The position numbers and the translations under genes were made by a program. The notes under the pieces were generated by a model. The model searched no databases and had not been told where the DNA came from. It saw only the letters and a list, made by a program, of their open reading frames with translations. Shown piece by piece: positions 6,916 to 14,799 of a stretch of DNA of 14,799 nucleotides (position 1 is the first letter of the stretch; each line of letters starts with the position of its first letter). The DNA comes from an uncultured Muribaculaceae bacterium (GTDB taxonomy: Bacteria > Bacteroidota > Bacteroidia > Bacteroidales > Muribaculaceae): assembly GCA_947173755.1 (NCBI GenBank), contig CAMWGM010000015.1, positions 1 through 14,799 on the forward strand, written 5' to 3'.

Positions 6916-9900
6916 ATGACCCTACAGCAACTTGCTGCAAACTTCATGACATCCGCCCGCCGCGAAGCACTCTCGAAGTGTCTTCGCGGCAGCCATGCCG
7001 TCGTGTCGGCCTACGGTCTCGCTGGGTCGGCTGCCGCCATGATGCTTTCACAACTCAAGGCACCCGGTGCTTCCGACAAAGTGCCCGTCGTTGTTGTCGG
7101 CGACTCGCTCGACGACGCCGGCTACCTCTATCATGATCTGACGCGCATCCTGGGTGAGGAGAAGGTTGTCATGTTTCCATCGGCCTACAAGCGCGACATC
7201 AAGTATGGCCAGATCGACCCTCCCTCGCAGATACTTCGCACCGAGGCACTTAACCGCTGGCATTCCGCCAATGCGCCCCGATTTGTCGTCACCTATCCCG
7301 AGGCGCTCGCCGAGAAAGTCGCCCCGAAGGAGTCGATCGACACCCACACCCTCCATCTCTCGCTCAAGAAAAGGGCATCTCTGCCCGACACCATAAAATG
7401 GCTCCGTGATAACGGATTCGTCCAGGTCGACTATGTCTACGAACCGGGCCAGTTCGCTTCGCGAGGCTCGATTCTCGACATTTTCGGCTACAGCAACGAA
7501 CTTCCGTTGCGCATCGACTTCTTCGGCGACGACATCGACTCCATCCGCCTCTTCAACATAGAGACACAACTCTCGGAGACTCGACTCGAGAACGTGGCCA
7601 TCACCTCCGGCATCCCTGCACAGACAGCCGGCGAATCGCTGCTCGACTATGTCGACGCCGCCACCCTCTTCTGCGTCCGCGATGCCGCCTATACGGTCGA
7701 GCGCATCTCAGCCATCGCGTCGTCGACATTCAGCGAGAGTGCCGCTCTGGCCGACGAGGGCGATGCGGAGGCATTGAAAAAAGTGGTCGATGCCGACGAT
7801 TTTTCCCGGCAATGGGTCAAGTTCCGCCGTCTCCTCTTCTCGGCGGCCGCGCAGCCGCAGAAGGATGTCACCGCATCCATTGATTTCGGGTGTACGCCCC
7901 AGGCTCTTTTCCACAAGAACTTCGACATGATATCGTCGTCGCTCACCAAGTTCCTCAGCGACGGCTATCAGATCTATATTCTCTCCGACAGTCCCAAACA
8001 GATCGAGCGCCTGCGGGCGATCTTCGCCGACCGTGGCGACAGTATAGAATTCCAGCCGGTCGAGTCGACGCTCCACGAAGGATTTACCGACCGCATGCTC
8101 AAGACCTGCGTCTTCACCGACCATCAGATCTTCGACCGCTTCCATAAATACACCCTACGTTCCGATCGAGCCCGTTCGGGCAAACTCGCCCTTTCGCTCA
8201 AGGAACTCCAGGCCATCGAGCCGGGCGACTATATAGTGCATGTCGATCACGGCGTCGGAAAATTCGCCGGACTGCTTCGCACTCAGGTCAACGGACGCAC
8301 GCAGGAGATGATCAAACTCGTCTATGCCAACGACGACATCATCTTCGTCTCCATTCACGCACTCCACAAACTTGCAAAATACCGCGGCAAGGAGGGAGTG
8401 CCTCCGAAAATCAACCGTCTCGGTTCGGGCGCATGGGGAAAACTCAAGGAGCGCACCAAGAGCAAACTCAAGGATATCGCACGCGACCTCATCCGTCTCT
8501 ATGCCGCGCGCAAGGAGGAGAAAGGTTTCGCATTCCCGCCCGACAGTTATCTGCAGCAGGAACTCGAGGCCTCCTTCATCTACGAGGATACCCCCGACCA
8601 GCTGACGGCAACAAAAGCCGTCAAGGCCGACATGGAGAGCGAGCGTCCCATGGACCGCCTCGTGTGCGGCGACGTCGGTTTCGGCAAGACCGAAGTGGCT
8701 ATCCGCGCCGCCTTCAAGGCTGCCGACGGGGGCAAACAGACCGCCGTTCTCGTTCCCACCACAGTGCTCGCCTATCAGCATTACCGCACATTCTCCGACC
8801 GTCTCAAGGATCTGCCGGTCCGCGTCGACTACATCTCGCGGGCACGCACGCCCAAACAGATCAAGGCCATCATCAAGGATCTCGCCGACGGCAAGATCGA
8901 CATACTCATCGGCACCCACCGCCTCATAGGCAAGGATGTCAAATTCAAGGATCTCGGCCTTCTCGTCATCGACGAGGAGCAGAAATTCGGAGTGGCTGTC
9001 AAGGAGAAACTTAAGCAGTTAAAGGTAAGCGTCGACACCCTGACGATGTCGGCCACCCCAATCCCGCGCACTCTCCAGTTCTCGCTCATGGGCGCACGCG
9101 ACCTCTCGAGCATCAACACCCCTCCCGCCAACCGCTACCCCATCATCACCAACGTGGCGGCCGGAAGTGACGAGATGCTCTCCGAGGCGATCAACTTCGA
9201 ACTCTCGCGAAACGGGCAGATCTTCATTGTCAACAACCGTATCGAAGGGCTCTACGACCTCGAGGCACAGGTGCGTCGCCTCGTGCCTGACGCGCGTATC
9301 GCTGTCGGCCACGGCCAGATGCCCCCCGAGAAACTCGAGCAGACCATCATCGACTTCGCCAACCACGACTATGACATTCTCATCGCCACCTCGATCATCG
9401 AGAGCGGCATCGACATGCCGAACGTCAACACCATCATAGTCAACAACGCCCAGAATTTCGGTCTCTCCGAACTCCATCAGTTGCGTGGCCGCGTCGGCCG
9501 AAGCAACCGGAAGGCATTCTGCTATCTGCTCGTGCCCCCGCACGTTCCCCTCTCACCCGTGGCGCGCCGCCGTCTCCAGGCCATCGAGAGTTTCTCGGAA
9601 CTCGGCTCGGGCATCCACATCGCCATGCAGGATCTCGACATCCGCGGCGCCGGCAACCTTCTGGGTGCCGAACAGAGCGGCTTCATAGCCGATCTCGGCT
9701 ACGAGACCTATCAGAAAATTCTCCGCGAGGCTGTCACGGAACTGCGCACCGAGGAATTCGCCGACATCGACAAGGCTGACCGTCTCGAAGGGGAAACCGG
9801 CGAGGAATATGTGGCCGACTGTGTGATCGAAAGCGACATGGAGCTTCTTCTGCCCGCCACCTATGTCCCCACCGAGAGCGAGCGCATCGCCCTCTATCAG

Positions 9901-10284
9901 GAACTCGACGGTATCGAGCGTGAGCGCGACCTGCTCGACTTCCGCCACCGTCTCGAGGACCGCTTCGGAGATATCCCCTCCGTTGCTGCCGAACTCCTCC
10001 GCATCCCGCGCCTGCGCCGGATGGCCCGACGCCTCGGCATCGAGAAAGTGACACTCAAGCAGGGGAAAATGTTCACCTACTTCGTCGACGACACCAACCG
10101 GGCCTATTATCAGAGCGAGATGTTCGGCCGTCTCCTCACCTATGCGGCAACACACGCCCGCGATGTCGAGATCCGCGAGCGCAACGGCAAACGCTCGTTC
10201 GCCTTCCGTAACATCGAAACAGTTGAGACAGCCGTGGCGATCCTCGACGAAATTCTCTCATCGGCCTCGGCGCCCACCACCTGA
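6916..10284 (+). CDS. mfd: Transcription-repair coupling factor Mfd
   Basis: This 1122-aa SF2 ATP-dependent DNA translocase recognises RNA polymerase stalled at lesions, pushes it off, and recruits UvrA for nucleotide-excision repair in the cytoplasm. All parts are visible. A UvrB-like N-terminal module (about 1-350) contains FPSAYKRDIKYGQ and GSILDIFGY. The RNA-polymerase-interacting domain (about 430-500) has GDYIVHVDHGVGKFAG. The helicase lobes carry Walker A GDVGFGKTE (585-593, Lys591), the DEEQ box (686-689), SAT (712-714) and motif VI QLRGRVGR (855-862). The C-terminal TRCF/D7 autoinhibitory domain covers about 970-1110. The length is close to the 1148 aa of E. coli Mfd. The ATG at 6916 lies 2 nt after the barrel stop codon, and the helicase gene begins 5 nt after the mfd stop. 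Lack of space for a separate promoter indicates it is transcribed from upstream, though an internal promoter inside the barrel gene is not excluded. Confidence 0.98.
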   Translation: MTLQQLAANFMTSARREALSKCLRGSHAVVSAYGLAGSAAAMMLSQLKAPGASDKVPVVVVGDSLDDAGYLYHDLTRILGEEKVVMFPSAYKRDIKYGQIDPPSQILRTEALNRWHSANAPRFVVTYPEALAEKVAPKESIDTHTLHLSLKKRASLPDTIKWLRDNGFVQVDYVYEPGQFASRGSILDIFGYSNELPLRIDFFGDDIDSIRLFNIETQLSETRLENVAITSGIPAQTAGESLLDYVDAATLFCVRDAAYTVERISAIASSTFSESAALADEGDAEALKKVVDADDFSRQWVKFRRLLFSAAAQPQKDVTASIDFGCTPQALFHKNFDMISSSLTKFLSDGYQIYILSDSPKQIERLRAIFADRGDSIEFQPVESTLHEGFTDRMLKTCVFTDHQIFDRFHKYTLRSDRARSGKLALSLKELQAIEPGDYIVHVDHGVGKFAGLLRTQVNGRTQEMIKLVYANDDIIFVSIHALHKLAKYRGKEGVPPKINRLGSGAWGKLKERTKSKLKDIARDLIRLYAARKEEKGFAFPPDSYLQQELEASFIYEDTPDQLTATKAVKADMESERPMDRLVCGDVGFGKTEVAIRAAFKAADGGKQTAVLVPTTVLAYQHYRTFSDRLKDLPVRVDYISRARTPKQIKAIIKDLADGKIDILIGTHRLIGKDVKFKDLGLLVIDEEQKFGVAVKEKLKQLKVSVDTLTMSATPIPRTLQFSLMGARDLSSINTPPANRYPIITNVAAGSDEMLSEAINFELSRNGQIFIVNNRIEGLYDLEAQVRRLVPDARIAVGHGQMPPEKLEQTIIDFANHDYDILIATSIIESGIDMPNVNTIIVNNAQNFGLSELHQLRGRVGRSNRKAFCYLLVPPHVPLSPVARRRLQAIESFSELGSGIHIAMQDLDIRGAGNLLGAEQSGFIADLGYETYQKILREAVTELRTEEFADIDKADRLEGETGEEYVADCVIESDMELLLPATYVPTESERIALYQELDGIERERDLLDFRHRLEDRFGDIPSVAAELLRIPRLRRMARRLGIEKVTLKQGKMFTYFVDDTNRAYYQSEMFGRLLTYAATHARDVEIRERNGKRSFAFRNIETVETAVAILDEILSSASAPTT

Positions 10285-10289
10285 CCCTT

Positions 10290-11717
10290 ATGACAACAGG
10301 CGAATTCGCGGCACTCTTCACGTCGAAACTTCCTTACACACCCAACGATCAGCAGCGTCAGTTGATCGGCGCCCTCTCGCGTTTCTGTTCGGGAGCCCAA
10401 CCGTCACAGTCGGTGTTCATCGTCAACGGTTATGCGGGCACCGGCAAGACGTCGCTCACGGGAGCACTCGTCAAGGCGCTCACCGAAGTCAGGCGCCCCG
10501 TAGTGCTGCTCGCCCCGACAGGCCGCGCCGCCAAAGTTTTCTCGGCAGCGGCCGACCATCCGGCATTCACTATCCACCGCAAGATCTATCGCGGAGCCTC
10601 GGGCGACCTGTCGGGCTCCAACCTGTTCCTGCAGCACAACAACCTCGACAACGGCGTGTTCATCGTCGACGAAGCATCGATGATATCCGACGGCGAGACC
10701 GATGTCGAAGGCCGACGCTCCGGCTCGGGTCTTCTGGAGGATCTGATAGAATATGTCTTCACAGCCGACAATACCCGGCTGATACTTCTGGGCGACGTGG
10801 CTCAGCTTCCACCGGTAGGATCTACGGAGAGTCCCGCCATGGTGCCGAAACGTTTCAAGGATATGGGACTCCACGTCAGCCGCGCCACACTGACCGACAC
10901 CGTCCGCCAGAGCCGTCACTCGGGGATTCTCTACAACGCCACCTGGCTGCGCCGCGCAATGCTGGTCGACCCACTGCCTGAGGCACGTATCTTCACTCAG
11001 AATTTTCACGACGTAACTGTTGTCGAGCCTGACGACGTAGCCGACAAGATCGGCACACTCTATCGGGAGGAGGGTCCCGACGAGACCATACTCATCACAC
11101 GCTCCAACCGACGCGCCACGCAGTTCAACCTCGGAATACGCACCACCATCCTCGACCGCGAGGAGGAACTCTCCAAAGGGGAACGCCTGCTCGTGGCCAA
11201 GAACAATTACACATGGAGTGCGAAAATCAAGGAACTCGATTTCATAGCCAACGGCGACGTCGGCATCGTCACCGACATCCGCGGCACTGAAGAAAAATAT
11301 GGTTTCCGCTTCGCCGACATCACCCTGCGCCTCATCGACCGCGACATCGAAGTCGACTGCAAGATCACTCTCGACACACTTGTCGACGACAACGCATCGC
11401 TCACCGTCGACGCCATGCGCCGGCTGGCCGGGATGCGAATGGCCGATCAGGAAGCCTATGAACCGACGCTCACCTTCGACCAGCGTCTGCGCCGCCTGCG
11501 CACCGACCCCTACTTCAACGCCCTTCAGGTGAAATATGCCTATGCCGTCACCTGCCACAAAGCCCAGGGAGCGCAATGGCGCAACGTGTTTGTCGATCTC
11601 GGGGGCATTCCCCCCGAAAACCAGGGACTCGATTTCTACCGCTGGCTCTACACCGCCACAACCCGCGCCACGCGCAGACTCTATCTGCTCAACCCCGACG
11701 AACGCCTCATCGAGTGA
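10290..11717 (+). CDS. Compact RecD/Dda-like SF1 DNA helicase (AAA ATPase)
   Basis: The protein is 475 aa. Walker A is GYAGTGKTS (47-55, Lys53). The motif II/Walker B residues are DEA (127-129, in FIVDEASMISD). Motif III is GDVAQLPPVG (168-177). An OB/SH3-like linker with DFIANGDVGIV lies around 310-330. A UvrD_C_2-type C-terminal lobe follows, with TCHKAQGAQW (421-430) and the motif VI-like YTATTRATRRLYLL. These are the features of RecD/Dda-type 5'-3' helicases. It lacks the long N-terminal region of RecD2 and any nuclease domain, so it is closer in size to T4 Dda (439 aa). The predicted role is unwinding during repair or replication restart; polarity is inferred from the family. It starts 5 nt after mfd, has no Shine-Dalgarno sequence, and its TGA abuts the stop of the convergent gene directly. 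Co-transcription with mfd suggests a repair role. Confidence 0.94.
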   Translation: MTTGEFAALFTSKLPYTPNDQQRQLIGALSRFCSGAQPSQSVFIVNGYAGTGKTSLTGALVKALTEVRRPVVLLAPTGRAAKVFSAAADHPAFTIHRKIYRGASGDLSGSNLFLQHNNLDNGVFIVDEASMISDGETDVEGRRSGSGLLEDLIEYVFTADNTRLILLGDVAQLPPVGSTESPAMVPKRFKDMGLHVSRATLTDTVRQSRHSGILYNATWLRRAMLVDPLPEARIFTQNFHDVTVVEPDDVADKIGTLYREEGPDETILITRSNRRATQFNLGIRTTILDREEELSKGERLLVAKNNYTWSAKIKELDFIANGDVGIVTDIRGTEEKYGFRFADITLRLIDRDIEVDCKITLDTLVDDNASLTVDAMRRLAGMRMADQEAYEPTLTFDQRLRRLRTDPYFNALQVKYAYAVTCHKAQGAQWRNVFVDLGGIPPENQGLDFYRWLYTATTRATRRLYLLNPDERLIE

Positions 11718-11720
11718 TCA
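11715..11720. other. Abutting convergent stop codons forming TGATCA
   Basis: The plus-strand helicase ends with TGA at 11715-11717, and the minus-strand receptor-like gene ends with TGA read from 11720 to 11718. Together they make the palindrome TGATCA with zero intergenic bases. Any transcription terminator must lie inside one of the coding regions. The nearest inverted repeat I see is CGGCT (11730-11734) with AGCCG (11743-11747), which is short and has no T-run. Confidence 0.95.
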
Positions 11721-14624
11721 CTTCTTCTTCGGCTGGATGTTGAGCCGGTACTGAAGCGAGAACATGATGTAGCGCGGAAGGGCGTTGGTGTAACTTACGG
11801 TGCGTCCCGCGGCATTGACCGCATAATTGACGTTTGACAACTGATGGAGCATGTCGAAACCGTCAACCATGAACACCCAGCGGTTAAGTTTCGGGGGATT
11901 GTAGGAAAGACGCAGATTCCAGATGGTCTGACTGCGGTCGATCAACGACATTCCATAGCCGCGGCGTGTGTAGACCATGCAGTCGGTCGAGATGGCAAAC
12001 CCTGCCGGGAGTTTGAAGTTGCCGATCAGTCCGTAACTGAAATGGCGGGCATTGATGGACGAGAAATCCTCGCGGTCCGAGGTCGACCGGCGCCCGGTCA
12101 GTACCGTGCGGGCGGTCAGCGTCTGATTTCCGATCTGCCAGGCGAAATCAATCTTCTCGCTGAGCGTGCGCGTGTCGACTATCGAGCGATGAGGTGCGCT
12201 CAGATTGACACCGATCATATCGGCATAGCGCTGGAGCGATCCATAGGTGTTTGACGAAAACGTGAACTGGTTCTTGCGTCCGAACTGCAGACGGAAAGTA
12301 TTTGACAGCGTAAGGACGCGGTTACCGTCGACATTATAGGTGCGCGTGGTGCGCACGCCCGTAGATGTGTCATACAGATATCCCTTCGTGAGCGCATTAT
12401 AGTCGTTCACCAGACTGAATTCAACGATCTCCGATATCGGATGTGCCGCTGTCGACGGATTGAAATTGTAGCGGAATCTGTGGTTGAGACTGTAGGCCGT
12501 GACCAGATCGGGATTTCCCACATAGATGTTGAGGGGATCGGCATCGTTGATCACGTCGAGACGGTCGTAAGGATCGGCGGTGGTGGGCGACACCTGTAAC
12601 TGATACTCTATGGAGTTCTTCATGCGTCTGCCCAGACTGTCTTCGGGAGTAAAATAAAATCTTGCCATACAATCGTAACTCCCCGCTGCGACCAGAAAAT
12701 CGCTCTGACGCACGAGTTGCGAGCGACCGGCGCGCCAATAACTGAGATGATCGTGATTGAACCGGAAAGAAGGCGAGATCAGCAGCATCAGGGTCGACTT
12801 GTTTTTGAAATCCTTAATATATTGAAGCGTCGGCTCGATCGAGTGTCGGTTCTGTATGCTCCGTGAGGTATAACTGTTGGCCGGATCGAGCGCGTCGAGA
12901 TAACCGGCGGGAAGTGTGCCGAACATTCCCATGTCGGCCAGACGGTCGAGAGCATACATATAGGAGTCCTTCTGATGATCGCTGAACCGGTATTCGTAGT
13001 TCAGTCGCACATACAGATTATCAAAATTCATAGCGTATGACAGATTGCTCACCGAAGTGAGCAGGTAATTGGGCGAGTTGTCGAAATACTGCCGGCGACG
13101 CACAGCCGGGGTCGGATCGGCTCCGTAGTTGATCGTATAGTCGTTCCAGCGTTCCTCTTTTTCGGAGTTATAACGTATATAGGTCTCCAGGCTAAGACGG
13201 TCGGCCCCGAATTTGAGACTTCCTCCCGGAGTGGCGCGCAGATCGATGCGCCGGCTCGTGCCGTCGGTGCGGGTGACGGCCCGGTTGATGACTGCCTTCA
13301 GACGTTCGGGATCAGCCTCGGTGTAGATTGTCTCGATCGCCTCCATATCGACATCCTTCTGCTCGGTGTCGAATGTGGCCGAAAGATCGTTCGAGCGCTC
13401 CTCCTTCTTCCGGTAGAGTCCCGACAGATTGAGGTAGCCATAGTATTTGCTGGTGCGACTGTAGAGATTTACCTTCGACTCCACCTTTGTGTCGGTGGTC
13501 TTCGATCGGGTGAATCTGTTCTCATATGTATTGCCCGTATCGAAGAAATTCGTGACTGACGAGGTGGTGAATTCATTCGTGCGCAACTGCTCGAACACAA
13601 TCGAAGCATCGGCGTCGGCAGTCTCCTCGGCATTCGAGTAACTGTATTCAGCGGCAGCCATGCGGTAGGAGCGCGTGCCGTCAGGCATCATGTCGGGGGT
13701 CCATGTATCAGCACGCCCGGGACGGCGGTTGTCGTTGAGGTTGTTGATGTTTCCGATCAGCGTCAGACTGTGGACCTCCGAGAACCAGCGTGCGAAGAGG
13801 CGCCCCGAATATCGCCCGTGAGTGCCGGCTCCCACCTGGGCGTTGGCAACCCATCCCCCGTTATACTCCTTCTTGAGTTGCACATCCATGATGAGATGCC
13901 TGGTGTCCTTGTCCTCACCCTTCAGTTTTTCCTGTCGGGTCTGACCTTTATAGACCTCCACGTTCTTGACGGTATAAGCGGCGATGTTGTCGAGCATCAG
14001 TTGGTTGTTGCCGTCGAAAAACTCCTTGCCGTTGAGAAGAAGCGACTCGACAAACTCGCCGTTCACACGGATCTGGCCGTCGTCGTTGAGTTCGACGCCC
14101 GGAAGTTGGCTGATGAGCCCGTCGAGCATCGAGCCCTCGGCCAGTTGGAAAGCATCGGCGTTGAAGACGATCGTGTCACCTTTATTATAGAACTTGATCT
14201 TCGAGGCTGTCACTGTGACCTCCTTGAGCTGATGGGGCGCACGCTCCATGAAGACAACCGGCATCTCCCTCTGATTCTCGCGTTTCTTGAGTTTGTCCAC
14301 ACGATAGGTCACCGTCTGCGGCCGATAGCCATCACAGATAACCTCGAACACATAGAGCGAGTCGACCCTGGGGACATCCACGACGAAATAGGAAGGATGG
14401 TACTTCGTGCCGTCAGACTGCGTAAAAGTAAACTTATCACAGCGGATGGTATCGGTTTTCTCACCTGTCGAGTCGGGCCATAGCACCATAGCCTCGGGCA
14501 AATCGCTCTTGGTGAGCGCTGTCTTGACTCGGCCCCAGAGTGTGAGTTCATTATCAGCGCGTGAAGTGACCGTGACGAAACTGAGAAATAACAGCAGAAT
14601 GAGAAGTCGGTTGAAACGTGACAT
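11718..14624 (-). CDS. TonB-receptor-like outer-membrane beta-barrel protein
   Basis: The protein is 968 aa. A signal peptide covers 1-23 (MSRFNRLLILLLF...TSRA). Next comes a beta-sandwich region (about 25-130) ending in MPVVFMERAPHQLKEV, which occupies the place of the carboxypeptidase-regulatory-like domain of Bacteroidota receptors. A plug domain follows at about 133-245, with EVTVTASK, ISQLPGVELNDDGQI and LLLNGKEFFDG. The rest is a long barrel rich in Tyr/Asn/Arg strands, as in the 'outer membrane beta-barrel family' (OMP_b-brl_3) proteins. No clear TonB box is visible before the plug. The C-terminus ends in QYRLNIQPKKK, so the last barrel strand is followed by a basic tail rather than a terminal aromatic residue. 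No SusD-like partner lies downstream; the convergent helicase gene is directly adjacent. The substrate is unknown. The ATG at 14624 was chosen because it gives an intact signal peptide. There is no Shine-Dalgarno sequence. Confidence 0.93.
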   Translation of the reverse strand: MSRFNRLLILLLFLSFVTVTSRADNELTLWGRVKTALTKSDLPEAMVLWPDSTGEKTDTIRCDKFTFTQSDGTKYHPSYFVVDVPRVDSLYVFEVICDGYRPQTVTYRVDKLKKRENQREMPVVFMERAPHQLKEVTVTASKIKFYNKGDTIVFNADAFQLAEGSMLDGLISQLPGVELNDDGQIRVNGEFVESLLLNGKEFFDGNNQLMLDNIAAYTVKNVEVYKGQTRQEKLKGEDKDTRHLIMDVQLKKEYNGGWVANAQVGAGTHGRYSGRLFARWFSEVHSLTLIGNINNLNDNRRPGRADTWTPDMMPDGTRSYRMAAAEYSYSNAEETADADASIVFEQLRTNEFTTSSVTNFFDTGNTYENRFTRSKTTDTKVESKVNLYSRTSKYYGYLNLSGLYRKKEERSNDLSATFDTEQKDVDMEAIETIYTEADPERLKAVINRAVTRTDGTSRRIDLRATPGGSLKFGADRLSLETYIRYNSEKEERWNDYTINYGADPTPAVRRRQYFDNSPNYLLTSVSNLSYAMNFDNLYVRLNYEYRFSDHQKDSYMYALDRLADMGMFGTLPAGYLDALDPANSYTSRSIQNRHSIEPTLQYIKDFKNKSTLMLLISPSFRFNHDHLSYWRAGRSQLVRQSDFLVAAGSYDCMARFYFTPEDSLGRRMKNSIEYQLQVSPTTADPYDRLDVINDADPLNIYVGNPDLVTAYSLNHRFRYNFNPSTAAHPISEIVEFSLVNDYNALTKGYLYDTSTGVRTTRTYNVDGNRVLTLSNTFRLQFGRKNQFTFSSNTYGSLQRYADMIGVNLSAPHRSIVDTRTLSEKIDFAWQIGNQTLTARTVLTGRRSTSDREDFSSINARHFSYGLIGNFKLPAGFAISTDCMVYTRRGYGMSLIDRSQTIWNLRLSYNPPKLNRWVFMVDGFDMLHQLSNVNYAVNAAGRTVSYTNALPRYIMFSLQYRLNIQPKKK

Positions 14625-14763
14625 GTGGGAGGTTTATTAATAATTTACTGATTTGCGCGAGCCGGGATAACTGTCTGACGTCGCTCGCTCATTCTGAGCG
14701 GTGCGGGAAAGTGATCACGTACAGTTGCGCCCTGAAATCACTTGTCAGTCCTTTTTCACGCAG
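14625..14763 (-). promoter_or_regulatory. Leader region of the receptor-like gene
   Basis: If transcription starts about 7 nt after the candidate -7 box at 14771-14764, the receptor-like gene has a leader of about 130 nt. That is longer than the one I infer for the TPR cluster. It contains a 5-bp hairpin, CGCTC (14686-14690) with GAGCG (14696-14700) around a 5-nt loop, and the palindrome GTGATCAC near 14711-14718. The last 20 nt before the start are AT-rich and unstructured, as expected for ribosome access without a Shine-Dalgarno sequence. No known riboswitch class is recognisable by eye. Confidence 0.35.
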
Positions 14764-14799
14764 CAAAATTAGAACATCTTTCACTTCCTTGCCATACAC
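14689..14799 (-). other. Open frame reaching the right edge; possible C-terminal fragment of an upstream gene
   Basis: On the minus strand the frame beginning at 14799 is open for 36 codons and ends at a TGA (14691-14689), 64 nt before the receptor-like start. The translation begins VYGKEVKDVLILLREKG and ends TFPHRSE, which reads like a plausible short protein end. An open stretch of 36 codons is however common by chance, and the same DNA contains the promoter-like TAATTTTG. I cannot decide between the two from this window. Confidence 0.2.
14764..14771 (-). promoter_or_regulatory. Bacteroidota-type -7 box for the receptor-like gene
   Basis: Read on the minus strand, TAATTTTG (14771-14764) matches TAnnTTTG exactly and is followed by CTGCG. 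No TTTG occurs at the expected -33 position near the window edge, so support comes from the -7 element alone. The alternative is that this stretch is the coding end of an upstream gene (see the 14689-14799 entry). Confidence 0.45.

Noticed and set aside
8155..8919. A 254-codon minus-strand frame opposite mfd
   Set aside because: It is a codon-bias shadow of the Mfd RNA-polymerase-binding and translocase region; the translation is rich in Asp/Glu/Val/Gly without motifs.
10404..11576. A 390-codon open frame on the minus strand opposite the helicase gene
   Set aside because: It lies wholly antisense to a gene with complete helicase motifs, has no recognisable domain or start context, and long antisense frames are common in GC-rich DNA of this codon bias.
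11730..11747. Possible bidirectional terminator CGGCT/AGCCG near the convergent stops
   Set aside because: The stem is only 5 bp with an 8-nt loop, lies inside the receptor-like coding sequence and has no T-run on either side.
13770..14483. A 237-codon plus-strand frame opposite the receptor-like gene
   Set aside because: It is antisense to the clearly recognisable plug domain and has no plausible promoter.
14686..14700. Hairpin CGCTC/GAGCG considered as a terminator for an upstream gene
   Set aside because: No T-run follows on either strand and the stem is short, so it is listed only as part of the leader.

Overview
The window looks like chromosomal DNA from a GC-rich member of the Bacteroidota, most likely order Bacteroidales (Muribaculaceae-like). 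The grounds are a TonB-receptor-like outer-membrane protein with a carboxypeptidase-regulatory N-terminal domain, other outer-membrane barrels, no Shine-Dalgarno sequences in front of any of the five visible starts, and TAnnTTTG-type -7 promoter boxes in the two non-coding gaps. The family placement is inference. I see no phage, IS, CRISPR, tRNA or rRNA signal.

Layout. (1) Positions 1-1962, minus strand: a patatin-like phospholipase with a POTRA domain and the start of a C-terminal outer-membrane barrel; its 3' end lies outside the window. (2) Positions 1963-2138: a divergent promoter region with a good TAAATTTG box reading right, and a leader containing two mutually exclusive inverted repeats. 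(3) Positions 2139-11717, plus strand: a tight four-gene cluster. It holds a ~22-repeat TPR protein (995 aa), a plug-less outer-membrane beta-barrel protein (595 aa), the transcription-repair coupling factor Mfd (1122 aa) and a compact RecD/Dda-like SF1 helicase (475 aa). The junctions are a 1-nt overlap, a 2-nt gap and a 5-nt gap, so a single transcript is likely. (4) Positions 11718-14624, minus strand: a TonB-receptor-like outer-membrane protein (968 aa). Its stop codon abuts the helicase stop codon with no spacer, the two forming the palindrome TGATCA. (5) Positions 14625-14799: the leader/promoter of that gene, with a TAATTTTG box.

How the genes work together. The first two cluster genes look like an envelope pair: an exported TPR scaffold plus an outer-membrane barrel. 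The last two are DNA-repair/helicase proteins: Mfd removes stalled RNA polymerase and recruits UvrA, and the helicase unwinds DNA. Joining an uncharacterised envelope module to transcription-coupled repair in one apparent operon is the most interesting organisational feature here. I see no defence island, biosynthetic cluster or clearly new enzyme, so any claim of a new system rests on the TPR-barrel pair, which I can describe but not assign to a function.
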